From assembly GCA_037951105.1 (NCBI GenBank), contig JBAMJV010008033.1, forward strand, positions 34,853 to 98,852: a DNA stretch of 64,000 nt. The letters are read 5' to 3'. The position numbers and the translations under genes were made by a program. This stretch comes from Echinarachnius parma. Lineage: Eukaryota; Echinodermata; Echinoidea; Clypeasteroida; Echinarachniidae. Shown here piece after piece: positions 50,601 through 59,915 of the stretch; the stretch's first letter is position 1, and the number at the start of each line of letters is the position of its first letter. The notes under the pieces are model-generated. The model did no database searches, was not told the origin of the DNA, and worked only from the letters and a program-made list of their open reading frames with translations.

Positions 50601-53600
50601 CAATTTACAATCAATTGGAAAAGGTCTGCTTTTACAATTAAAGAAAAAGTATGCTTTAAAAACATTCCATTCTTCCGTGAGAATACAGTGTAAAGAAGTT
50701 TTAGACTATAATGTTAATACACAGAATAATCACTTGTCTCGCGAAGTAAACAAACTCAAGAATGTACAACGTTTCGGGCGCATCTGCAACCCTTCGTTAG
50801 GTACTAAAGACTTTGAGCTACGCGGTCGCAATTTATAAGTGTGCGAGGGTGCAACGCGCCCCGCGCCGTCACGGTTGGGTGGCGCAGCGCTCTCGCTGGC
50901 TACGCTGATTGGACGCATCGGTTCCGAGCGCTGATTGGCTCGCCTGCTAACGGGGGAGTTATGGTCTACTGCGTTCCCGCCATCACCCTCTGAGTTGATT
51001 GGACTAGCGGGTTCTGGGCGTTGATTGGTTCGTCCCATGATTATTCTGTGTATTATCATTATAGTTCATCCGCGATGAATAACATCTTACGTATTAAGTT
51101 TTAGACTACTAATATATTAACCCATTGCCTATGGGGAACCTGGTGGGCCCTTTATTAACTCTATGGGAATTGCAAAATCTAGTAGGGAACAGGTTAACCC
51201 ATTGCCTACAGGAACCTGGTGGGCCCTGCATTAACTCTATGGGAATTGTAGAATCCGCTTGGGAACAGGCTATTAAAGAGAGATGTTCGCATGAAAATGT
51301 GTAAACTATTGAAGGTGTGAGGAAGTTTGATATTAATTATTATATTCCACATACTAAGAATCTTGCTCTACGATTGGTCAAAAGTTAATCACGTGATGAA
51401 ACATAGTTTCGCCCATCATTGATGGGAGAAGAAAACTTTGTTACACTGTGTAGATATCTTGGGCGAAAGTGCGTTGCACTCACTAGATAATTGGTAAAGT
51501 ACTATCTACACTCCGCGGTTGCATTGAATTTAACGTGGAGTGTGTAGCCACTCAAATTCAATACCGGCGCGATAACTATGCGCGCGAATTACAAATTTAA
51601 TTGTATTCGTTGTGCATGCATATGCATACGGTATACGGAGATACTAGTACACTGCACTGCACAGTGCACTGTATGTGTATCGTACATGCATTACATACAT
51701 GCACCGTTTGCTGTTAATCGCTTGTTCTGTTGCTCTACTATGGCGGCCACAGACGTAAGATTTGAGCTCTTTAACGAAGCTGAAATGACACTTTTTTGCT
51801 TGAGAGTGAAAGTAAAAATACAAAGCGACAACTTAAGTTCAGCCTGAAAGTGTTCCAAGATTATTGCGATGCTGGAAGCATACTTTTTAACGAATTGTCT
51901 GACGTGGACTTGAAAGCGCTAGACCAAGTGTTGGGGAGACTCTATTTTCGCGTTTGTTGACTTTTGAACTGTTTTTTTGGAGTTTACATTTCGCATTTTA
52001 GCTTTTGGAATTTTCAAGGAGTTACCCTGTTACCGAAATTGGAATAACAAGTCATTGTTGGTAAGTAGATCAAACCTAGTAGTAACAGTACTTAGACTTA
52101 GAAGTTAGACTTAAGCCCGGCGCAGACAGAGCTGACTCGACCCGATCCGACTGGCTTTAATCAGGCTAGAGTTGGGCCTGGTCGGTCGGAGCAGATTTAT
52201 CGTGTTGAATCGGCCCCAACTAGTTAACTGGCATCCGACTGTCTCTCGACTGGCAAAATGTGTGTCGCGAGGCACTGAAAACTGAGCCGATCGGAATGAC
52301 AACCAGTCGAGTCGGCTCTGTCTGCGCGGGCATTAGAGTACTTAGAGTAGACTAGGGGTTAGGCCTGCTTACACTACTACTAGTACAGTAGTAGTACCAC
52401 TACTAGACTAGATCTAAGTTCGATGTGGAATATAAAGCAAATAATCACCTTTTGGTTTCAGGCGATGGCAAACTATCACTTCCTCGGCGATCTGAATGTA
52501 TACGCTATCTTTCCTCAGCTTCGCTTCGGAAAGATAGCTACATCCAGCTCGCCTCGGAAGTGATAGATTGTCCCATCGCCTTCACCAATGGTAATTATTT
52601 GCTTAGTATTGAAAAATGGATACAATTATGGCGACAAGTCAGCGATGACTAATTGTCAACAAGAACCAACAAATTACAACATCAACAAAAAATAATGATG
52701 TTATCCGATCTGAGAATGGGAACAATCCTGGCTCGTTAGTGCCTTTAAGACTAAAAGTTGGAATCATATACTAAACTTTTTAAAAGCTATGTCCAATTTA
52801 TTTAGTAGAACGGCAGAGCAATGTTCAATAGTCTTTCATGTGGATGTTTTCTTGAAGGAATTTGTCAAGTATATGATACTGTTCTGTAGCAGTTCTAATA
52901 GAAACAATTTTCTCCTTGGGTTAAAGTTCCATGACAGTTTTTGGTCTCACAACAAAAAAAACATGTTTTTGCTTTCAACGAAAGAGGAAAGTATAGAATT
53001 AATAATAAGCATTTAACCCCAAAGCTGCTTTGAAACTTATTTTTTAGCAAATAAATTGATTTTGTGTGGCAAAGAAAAAAGGTTATTTTTGCAAAATGAT
53101 GCAGATGTGCACACTCATAAATGTCCCATAATGTAGGACAGTGTATAATAAGGAATGACTTGCTAGTATGCTTATTGCGTTTTATCTGTATTATTTCACT
53201 GCCACCTATAAACAAAATCACTATTTCTACAAAATTGTGTTTAATAAACTTGATAAATTTGATAAAACTGATTTAACTTTGATCTTTTATAGGCATGTTG
53301 GGGGGAAATGTTGTTGTGGTTTCCAAAATGTGCACTGGGGCTTTAAGTTTGATTACAAAGACAAATTGGTTTTGGTAATTATCCGTGACTTGAGGTGTGC
53401 GTGAGATAAACACCCATCAGTCACATTCCTGACCCGAATATTGTGTCAAAGGATTTCCGGAGTTTTGTTTGCATGATTTAAGGATAAGAATTAAGGTGAC
53501 AAAAATAAGATATCTCCACTCTTGTCAACAATGAGCAAGACAAGTCTCTAGACTATAGATGTTTGTTTGACCAATGAGTCTATACTCTATACCAATACTT

Positions 53601-56600
53601 CACCCTGTCCCTTTGCTTCATATTGTGTCATTCATTTAGTTTGTTTGTTCATTTGTTTATTCATTTGGGTGTGTTTTTTTCATTCATTTATACATTCATT
53701 CATTTATTAATAAATTTTGATCAGTAAATTCATTCATCTATTTATTAATCCATCTACCCATCCATCCATCCATCCATCCTTCCTTCCATTTGTTCATTCA
53801 TTCATTCATTCATTTGTTCATTCGTTCATTTATCCAATCGTTCATTCATCTATTCATTCATTCATTCATCCATTCATTCCATCCTTCATTCATTCATTCA
53901 TTCATTCATTCATTCATTCATTCATTCATTCATTCATTCATTCATTCATTCATTCATTCATTCATTCATTCATTCATTCATTCATTCATTCATTCATTCA
54001 TTTGTCAATCAATCATACATTTCATTATTTTGTTATTCATCCATTAATGTATTTATTTGTTCTTTCATTTTATTAATTAGTTCATGAATTAAATCATTCA
54101 TTCCTTCATCTATTCATTCTGTCTATAATTTGTTTATTCATTCATTTGTTCATCTTCCTGTCCTTTCATTCCTTCATCCATGCACGTATCTAGTATCTAG
54201 TATACTGTATATCTATCTATTTTTCAATGCGCTAGACCAGTCTCTGTAGAGAGACTGTTCAATCTTATCAATTATTAATATATTTATTCATTCATTAGTT
54301 TTGTTTAATGTGATGGTTGCGTGTGAATGTATTGGAATATCTTTGGATTCATCTGTTATTTTTATTTCAGCTTGTATTATACCATGGACTTTTCTTGTCA
54401 CGAACACATGTCCGTTTTCCTTGTTTATGATACACTGTAGGCTTAGCTTTGTAACTTATTGTGTTGCCAAAGTACAACTTGATTATAAAACTGTTAATTT
54501 CACCTAAAATTTCCCAAATGGCAATTTTATTATTCTTATATATTCTAAAATGCTAAACATCAAAATGTGGAGTAACCTCATTTCTCTGCTCTAGTTGTTG
54601 CTTTGTCTGATTTCTATTTGTCCATCGCGTTGATTGAGTAATCTACTTCAACAATGAGCACAATACAGCATGATTAAATGGATATTATGAGCTCTTTTCT
54701 TCTAGATAATCATACAATTTGAAAATAATTCCCCCAATTTTTAACTAGAAATCATCATGAAAAGATTGTAAACAAAAGTGGTTACAATTATGAAGAGGAT
54801 GGTATAGCGCACTGCGAAGAAAAAAATAATGAAATGTTGTTATTCTTAAAATTGTTAGAATGAAAATATCTATAATGATCAATTACCCACAAACTAGACT
54901 AAATGGAGCATAGACTTTTATAAGGCACTTAGATGATGGGGAGCTATTCCGATGAATTCATTTTCAATTGTGATGAATTTTCTTATCAAAAGAACATTTG
55001 TTTGAATTGAATTCTCATTTGAAGTTTAATTTCCTATCAGAAATTAAAGGGACTTAGTCACATTGTCCAAATCCTCAAAACTTACTTGGAACTCTAGTGG
55101 TTTTCTCATACCTTATCATATTCATTAAAAGCACGGGACAGGTTATTCAAATTTCCATTTCGTTCAAAAGATATTTACGATTGAAGTTTTCAGATATGAA
55201 ATTGTCTACGGATAATTTCATGCCATGTACAAAGTAAGTACAATGAGTTAGTGAATATCACTTTGCATTTTTGCTCATATCTCAGCCAAAAAACATCCAA
55301 TTAGCATGAAATTTTCACACATTACTTTGTGGACATATCATATGACTCCAATACACATTTTATTAATCACGCATCACTTTTTGCACTTGCCAACAAAGTA
55401 ACTAGATCCTAGATCACATAATCTTACAATATTTTTTGTATACAATCTTAGTGTCTCAAATATCACTTTAAAGTATCAGCTTTGTAACTAATCATAATGG
55501 CCCCTGCCTTTATAACCACATTGGCCCATTATTCATTATGTTCACGATTTATCGGTAAATGTAGAATTTATGATTTGTTGGAAATGTGGACAACAAATCA
55601 ATCAAATCAAATCAACTTTTGGTTTCATACTGAGTCTATTTTAGATGATAGCTGAGCTTTATAGTAAGCAACATGCAGTCCCTTAAAGGGATTTAGTAAC
55701 ATTAAATATGGATAAAGTGTCTTGTTGAATGTTACTGTTAGGAATCTTACCACACGGTCAGTGTGTTGATAGTCACTAGTCACTAACTAGGTTTGTATAG
55801 GTGAGCATTTATTGCCCTCAAAAGATAATCCTAGTTGGCATCTAAAATGATCTCTCATTCAATCAATTCGCCATTTCATCTTGAATCTAGACTTAGAATG
55901 GAACTTAGTTAGTGTGATACGTGTGGTTTGCGGTTGCACCATGCCGTATGAGGAGAGGATTGGTGAGTCCTGAGAAGGACTGTTGGTATTCTTTCTAGGA
56001 TAGTTCTAAAAAGGACTGCATGTTGGTAGTCCTGGAAAGGACTGTTGGTATTCTTTCTTGAGCTTGTAGTTCTAATAAGGGCTACAGCGCCGGGTATAGT
56101 TATTGTAAGGAGAGTGTTGGTGGTAGGAGGGGCTACGATGGAGAACAAGCCTATCAACCAATTTCTGTCTATTTGTTGATTCTCAGCAGTAACGGTATCC
56201 CATTCAGGGCTGGTCCCCAAAATACTTGGATTGTAGTCCATGGCGATTGCATGTTATGCCATAATCAACTGATTTATATACATGTAGATAGGTTTACTAA
56301 CCCGTTCAGGACTGGTCCCCAAAATACTTGGGCTAGGGTCTATGGAGAATGCATGTAAATGCAAACATGAAATTGTCGTAATTTGGTTGAAAATGCAAGA
56401 ATTATGGGGAAATATTACAATACTTTTAAATGATCAGCAACATGTTGGTCGGGCTAACAGAAACAGTGTAATAAACATGAACACACTTATATTATTCACT
56501 CTGCTTGTTTTATGAATATATAGTTCCATGTTTGGTATATATTACTTGTCATTTGCCTCGACAAAGGATATGCTAGATCTGAAAGCTTGGCACGTTTTGA

Positions 56601-58125
56601 CTTGCATTTACTATTAAAGGGTACCACCACCCAAAAATAACATCTTATTATAGAAAGGTACCATCTTTATTATTACCATTCCTTAAACAAGTTCACAAAA
56701 ATATGTTTTCAAAAAAATATATATAATTGCAAAACGCATCACCATTCTCAACCATGCGTTCATGCGGTCTGAATTGTGTAGACTATATGCGTGCAGAGCC
56801 AGAGCGCACTGTGCAGAGCGAATGAATCATCCGGGAATCTATTGACGTATGCGTGAAAGCATTGGCGCACTCGCAAATGCTTGGCCCGTATGGAACCAGG
56901 AAATAGCAGTGGTTCCGTAAGTGGAAATTAAGTGCTTTGTTTATGAATTACACAACCCTTTGCAAAATGTTGGGTATCTATTTGATATCACAAAACGGTA
57001 CCAAAACATATAATAATGTGTTGTCCTTTGCCTGGTGGTCCCCTTTAATAGCTTGTTAAAAACTTGTACAAAATCATATTTTGATGTTGGAATTTCTCTC
57101 TGTTTACCATTCTGTTAAAGACAAAGATAGATATGAGAAATTATTGTAATAATACATTTGTTTTAGGGTCAGGGTTCACGGTCAAATAATATATGGGAAA
57201 AAAGGGAATCCACTAAATATATATAAGCAGTTCAGAAAAAGGAGGGAAAAAAGCCTGAACCCACAGGCAATGGGTATATATAGTGGGTATTGACATACAA
57301 TTCTGTTTGTCCATTTTGTTTGACCATCCTGTTTGTATTGTGTCTGATTTGAATGATGGTATAGCCTGGGCATGGAGTTGAGCAATGCTTATGACTATCA
57401 GATTGCATTAGAATGCAGAAAATCAAAGTCTATTAATTTTCTCTTTTGCAAAACCGTCCTTTCCCCGAGCTCCCAATTCTTGTACAAAGATTTGTTCATC
57501 CTTGATATTTGTTAATTTGCCTAAAGGCCAAAGTATGGTAAGCGTGAGACAGAATATGTTGTATCATTGATATTCTGTGCTTTGGCAAACTAAAACCTTT
57601 TAGTTTGCGAAAACAGAAGTAAAGTCAACCAAAAAAAAATTTAATTATTTTAGTTTGCACAATATTATATTTTCTGATATTATTTGTGTTCCATCATATA
57701 TATTTCTGGTCAGTTTCCCGATTTTTGAAATAACTGTAAAACTTCTAACACCATCTATTCCCACTTTCACCTTTTCCCCAACACAGTACATTCTGTACGA
57801 CGAGGATGACGATGTCGAGGATGAAGACTACCTGGAGGAGGTGGAGATCGATGATGCGTCCTACTGCCCCTCCGGCCCACCCTCCCTGCCCCTACCTGCG
57901 AAAATTGCCCTCATCTTCGTCTACACGCAGCTAGTCTACCGAACTATGTCCCTATCTGGTGGGCATGCCCCCTTTAAGGCTTACGTACCGGTTGGTTTTC
58001 ATGGTATGTTAACCAATGGTGGGCCCTTCAAAGATGTTGGATACTTAAGGATGGGCCAACTAATAATCCTAGCGGTGTTTTATCCACTCCGGTTGTTTGG
58101 TGAAAAGAAGGAAGATGACTGGTAA
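35664..58125 (+). CDS. Unrecognised multi-pass membrane protein, 8 exons
   Basis: I do not recognise the family. Exons: 35664-35822, 36259-36477, 37206-37297, 38292-38356, 38644-38758, 40923-40984, 41797-41921 and 57787-58125. Junctions are GT-AG and phases agree, giving 391 residues. Hydrophobic segments lie at about 2-24, 30-50, 56-80, 83-105, 127-148, 157-177, 180-198, 248-268 and 322-345. A strongly acidic stretch (YDEDDDVEDEDYLEE, from about 282) starts the last exon. The start ATG is preceded by an in-frame TTG but no earlier ATG in the exon. It shares a promoter with TRMT44. The last exon is less certain: it follows a 15.9-kb intron, its phase fits, but its 3' 80 residues are tandemly duplicated and could be read-through. 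Confidence 0.72.
36905..37030. repeat. (GAT)n microsatellite
   Basis: Imperfect GAT/AAT run in an intron of the membrane-protein gene. It is not coding. Confidence 0.92.
39006..40563. mobile_element. Foldback element 2
   Basis: The outer ends TAGTCCAGTAG and CTACTGGACTA are inverted repeats and the arms pair over most of 1.56 kb (GAGCTAATTTGCATATTTCTG with its complement, and so on). GTTGCC-N5-GGCAAC occurs at 39116-39132, 39460-39476, 40106-40122 and 40450-40466. Modules such as GGAATCCATTTCC and GCCATCTTGG are shared with the element at 2591-4068. It lies in an intron of the membrane-protein gene and ends about 360 bp before the exon at 40923. Confidence 0.85.
41190..41590. mobile_element. 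Inverted-repeat element around a tRNA-like segment
   Basis: CATAAAGGAAACTG...CTAGAAATATTTTAAATGAT occurs twice on the left (about 41195 and 41300) and once as its complement on the right (41548-41588). Between them, 41467-41520 reads GGCTTGATGGTTGAGCACCG ... GGTTTGAAGCC, which resembles a decayed tRNA with A- and B-box-like motifs. It is not a functional tRNA gene as far as I can see. Confidence 0.55.
43378..43648 (-). mobile_element. tRNA-derived SINE
   Basis: On the - strand the head contains an A-box-like TGGTATATTGG and a perfect B box GGTTCGATTCC (43579-43589 on +), then a body with CAGCAAGACACTTTATTG and a 3' end AAAGTGCTATATAAGAATG next to an ATAATAATAATAA tail. This is the usual layout of a polymerase III-driven SINE mobilised by a LINE. 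It appears full length. A degraded relative lies at 28815-28935. Confidence 0.85.
43800..44130. repeat. TCCGTCCGTCCGTCTG repeat with GGTCAAAGGTCA motifs
   Basis: A GTCC/GTCT run is followed by two copies of AACTTTCCAACC...GTTTGTAACC and ATGATATGCTGGGGTCAAAG, about 180 bp apart. The direct GGTCAAAGGTCA spacing resembles nuclear-receptor half sites but is part of a dispersed repeat. Confidence 0.6.
44133..44825. repeat. Minisatellite, about 74-96 bp units, 8 copies
   Basis: The unit contains TTTGACTGTCTATAGAGACC, CACCTGCTGATAAAGACCAC and CCCTTGGGTGGTCTTTATAG. CCTGCTGATAAAGACCAC recurs at about 44166, 44247, 44321, 44411, 44507, 44579 (shortened), 44669 and 44758. Each unit is itself partly palindromic (GGTCTTTATAGA / TCTATAGAGACC). 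Confidence 0.9.
45035..45735. repeat. Tandem repeat, 168-187 bp units, 4 copies
   Basis: GGGGCAAGTAAAAATGTATG recurs near 45091, 45259, 45437 and 45624. Each unit also contains ACTTGCCC, ATTTCATAAATGG and ATCGGGCAACT. It is non-coding. Confidence 0.88.
47936..48271. mobile_element. Palindromic MITE copy 3, nested in a smaller element
   Basis: This 336-bp copy matches 22287-22637. It splits a short repeat whose ends read ACCCGTTCAGG before it and AGGACTGGTCC...TCTTGAACGGGTTAA after it (to about 48352). Uninterrupted relatives of the host repeat are at 56298-56360 and 59388-59480. Confidence 0.85.
48893..49640 (-). mobile_element. 5'-truncated CR1/Jockey-type LINE, 3' end of reverse transcriptase ORF
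   Basis: The - strand frame 49626-49084 encodes the C-terminal part of a non-LTR retrotransposon protein: RRLKSFDFPRNDLL, YMGYITPVLDYCVPV, NLERIQKRVLRIILG, WLPVKRENRYNFRN and a final RILNN before the stop. This is the segment that follows the reverse transcriptase catalytic core in this group. The catalytic core itself is missing. The 3' UTR ends at 48893 in ATTCAATTCAATTCAAT, a short tandem tail typical of CR1-like elements. Confidence 0.85.
50696..51108 (-). mobile_element. Small Penelope-like element remnant
   Basis: The direct repeat AAGTTTTAGACTA flanks the block (50696-50708 and 51096-51108) like a target duplication. Just inside are inverted repeats (50706-50731 and 51039-51064). On the - strand, AACGAAGGGTTGCAGATGCG followed by CCCGAAACGTTGTAC resembles the conserved CTGATGA...CGAAAC block of Penelope-like elements. 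The - strand frame 51059-50730 is open but low-complexity (repeated NQRxEP) and I do not recognise it as a protein. Confidence 0.5.
51740..51960 (+). pseudogene. N-terminal fragment of a Crypton/DUF3504-like protein, frameshifted
   Basis: An ATG at 51740 opens a frame MAATDVRFELFNEAE. A one-base shift near 51790 moves into the frame ESESKNTKRQLKFSLKVF, then QDYCDAG and LSDVDLKALDQVLGRLYFRV, ending at TGA 51960. The pattern (Lys/Arg-rich stretch, FxxYC, then an acidic LxxLDxxLxxFY helix) resembles the start of Crypton-type tyrosine recombinase-derived proteins such as the KIAA1958/ZMYM group. Nothing further downstream was recognised. It could alternatively be the first exon of an unidentified gene with a sequence error. 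Confidence 0.4.
52112..52336. mobile_element. MITE with CCCGGCGCAGACAGAGC ends
   Basis: TTAAGCCCGGCGCAGACAGA on the left and TCTGTCTGCGCGGGCATTA on the right are inverted repeats of about 30 bp (extended by GCTGACTCGAC / GTCGAGTCGGC). The TTA-type flank fits a PIF/Harbinger-like 3-bp target, but this is tentative. Confidence 0.75.
52461..52583. repeat. Large hairpin, CGATGG...CTATCACTTCC
   Basis: GGCGATGGCAAACTATCACT with TCCTCGGCGATC pairs with AGCTCGCCTCGGAAGTGAT and GATTGTCCCATCGCC. The centre GCTATCTTTCC...GGAAAGATAGC also pairs. The arms are about 55 bp. No coding role is seen. Confidence 0.8.
53750..54060. repeat. (CATT)n tetranucleotide repeat
   Basis: A nearly pure ATTC/CATT run between 53880 and 54002, flanked on both sides by degenerate versions that extend over about 53630-54180. 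It produces spurious Ile-His-Ser-Phe periodic frames. Confidence 0.95.
56614..57048. mobile_element. TTAA-flanked MITE, family D, copy 2
   Basis: It runs from TTAAAGGGTACCACCACCCA to TGCCTGGTGGTCCCCTTTAA and is inverted relative to 32907-33318. It shares the internal motifs AACGCATCACCATTCT, CGCATGAACGC (as complement) and TTTGCAAAATGTTGGGTATC. Confidence 0.85.
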
Positions 58126-58370
58126 AATTCCCAACCATAATCGCCTTCAACTTTGTCTTAACGCAGCTTGTCTACCGGACTATGTCACTATCTGGTGGGC
58201 ATGCCCCATTTAGGGCTTACGTACCGGTTGGTCTTCATGGTATGTTAACAACTGGAGGGCTTTTGAAAGATTTTGGTTACTTTAAGATGGGTCAACTAAT
58301 AATCTTAGCAGTGTTTTATCCACTCTGATTGTTTTGGTGAAAAGAAGGAAGATGACTGGTAAAACTCCCG
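58126..58370 (+). pseudogene. Tandem copy of the membrane-protein last exon end
   Basis: Bases 58141-58365 repeat 57905-58125 at a spacing of 236 bp. The copy reads LVYRTMSLSGGHAPFRAYVP on through MGQLIILAVFYPL and then hits TGA where the first copy has CGG, followed by an extra T. It lies after the stop codon of the gene, so it would be 3'UTR. Confidence 0.85.
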
Positions 58371-59879
58371 TAGCCCACTTAGCAAGCTAGCAGGGTTTTG
58401 TGAATATGGGGCCAGATATAACAAGGCATTTGCCTAGGTCCCAAACAACTCATTATAATGAGGTTCCGCTGTACCGGTACATGGTGATGAAATGCAGAGC
58501 ACCTCTGTTTATTGTTTTTGACAGTTTCTTTATACTGTCCTTAACATTGCTCATCAGTCTACTACACTATTATGGAATTTTGTTAGATTTTTTTTCTTGC
58601 CAAAGATATAGAATTCATTTCACTAACTTCTTAACATTAACCCATTGCCTATGGGAACCTGGTGGGTCCTGTTCTAACTCTGTGGAACTTGCAAAATCTA
58701 GTAGGGAAAAGTTTAAATATCAACACATTCCTATATCTCTGTATTTATTTTGACAGTTCTTTTATGCATCCTCAACATCTCTCATAAATCTTCACTTCAA
58801 AATATTTTGGTTAGCTATTTCTCTATTTATTTTGTTATAACATACTACATGAAATACCAAGCATACCTACCGCCATATATTTATTTGTACAATTTCTTAG
58901 GTTTATGCATACTAAACATACCTCATCTGTCAACACTAGAGATGAATTGCGGCAAACTCCTTAAATACGACATCCTATCAAAGGCAGAATCACTGTTTTT
59001 TTTTCTTTCTTTTCCTTGTTCTGGGTAATGCTGTTGTACATAAATTCTTCTCTGAAATATAGATGGTTCCTATTTCTATTTGTTTGTTTTGAATATTTCT
59101 TTTCATTAGAGATTTATAGCAAATTTGATTTCCTTATTGTAATTGTCTTTAAGTAGCACTTTATACATTTTCAACCATGGTTTACATAAACCTCTTTTGT
59201 AAATTCCATCCTATATGAAGTGACGGAATGAGAGTCAGAAAGCTGTTATAGCACTGTACAAAACCATTTTATTTAAGTCCTCCTAGTACTCAAACAGTTA
59301 TTTAGGCACTAGCGATAGCAGGGGCGAGCAAGGAGAGAGAATGTCAAAATAAATCATATTTCTTTCCCTGCACAATAATATAACCTTTAACCCGTTTAGG
59401 ACTGGTCCCTAAAATATTGCGGCTGGGGTCTATGGAGAATACATGTTGTAGCGCAATCGAGTCAGTCCTGAACGCGTTAAACTTGGTTTCATATACATAA
59501 TACATGGACATGCATTCAGAAATTTATGAAATATATGAATGTCCTTGCCAAGTCATACCAGGGAAATGGAGTAAGTTACCTTGACTTACAGTGGGGTAGA
59601 TAGAAGGAGGACAGGGAGGCACAAGCCCCCCCCCCCTCCCCCCATATAATTTGAAAAACACAATAAAAAACATAAGGGTCATTTTTGTAAATAAAAAAAA
59701 AACAGTAATAAATGCATAGAGTGTGGTCTAAAATGATATGACCAAAAAAAGTAAAAACATAAGGGGATCTGTTCAGGACTGATTTATTTTGGGTTTAACA
59801 TGTATTCTCCATTAACCCAAGCCCGAGTTCAATACTACAACATACATAGAGTGGGCCCCAAACAACTTGCATGCTGCTC

Positions 59880-59915
<36 letters not shown>

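Larger units (their letters stand above)
41922..57786 (+). other. 15.9-kb last intron, repeats and element remnants
   Basis: No host exon was found inside. Besides the separately listed elements, it contains family A MITEs (about 42450-42810, 47327-47697, 49659-50028, 55044-55410), a TG-rich run (48722-48870), a TTGCCTATGGGAACCTGG repeat twice in tandem (51121-51270) and plain AT-rich stretches (50050-50690, 52660-53650, 54100-55030). Bases 55910-56180 hold an AGTCCTGRRAAGGACTGTTG repeat of unknown origin. Additional small exons cannot be excluded. Confidence 0.5.

Noticed and set aside
50730-51059. 109-residue frame with NQRxEP repeats as a gene
   Set aside because: Lies inside an element bounded by inverted repeats, low complexity, no recognised domain.
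53717-54076. 119-residue FIHSFIHS periodic frame
   Set aside because: Tetranucleotide repeat CATT read in frame; not a protein.
58400-59028. Two hydrophobic frames of 117 and 92 residues as extra exons of the membrane-protein gene
   Set aside because: They lie after the stop and the duplicated exon copy, are AT-rich, overlap dispersed repeats and have no matching splice phase that I could confirm.
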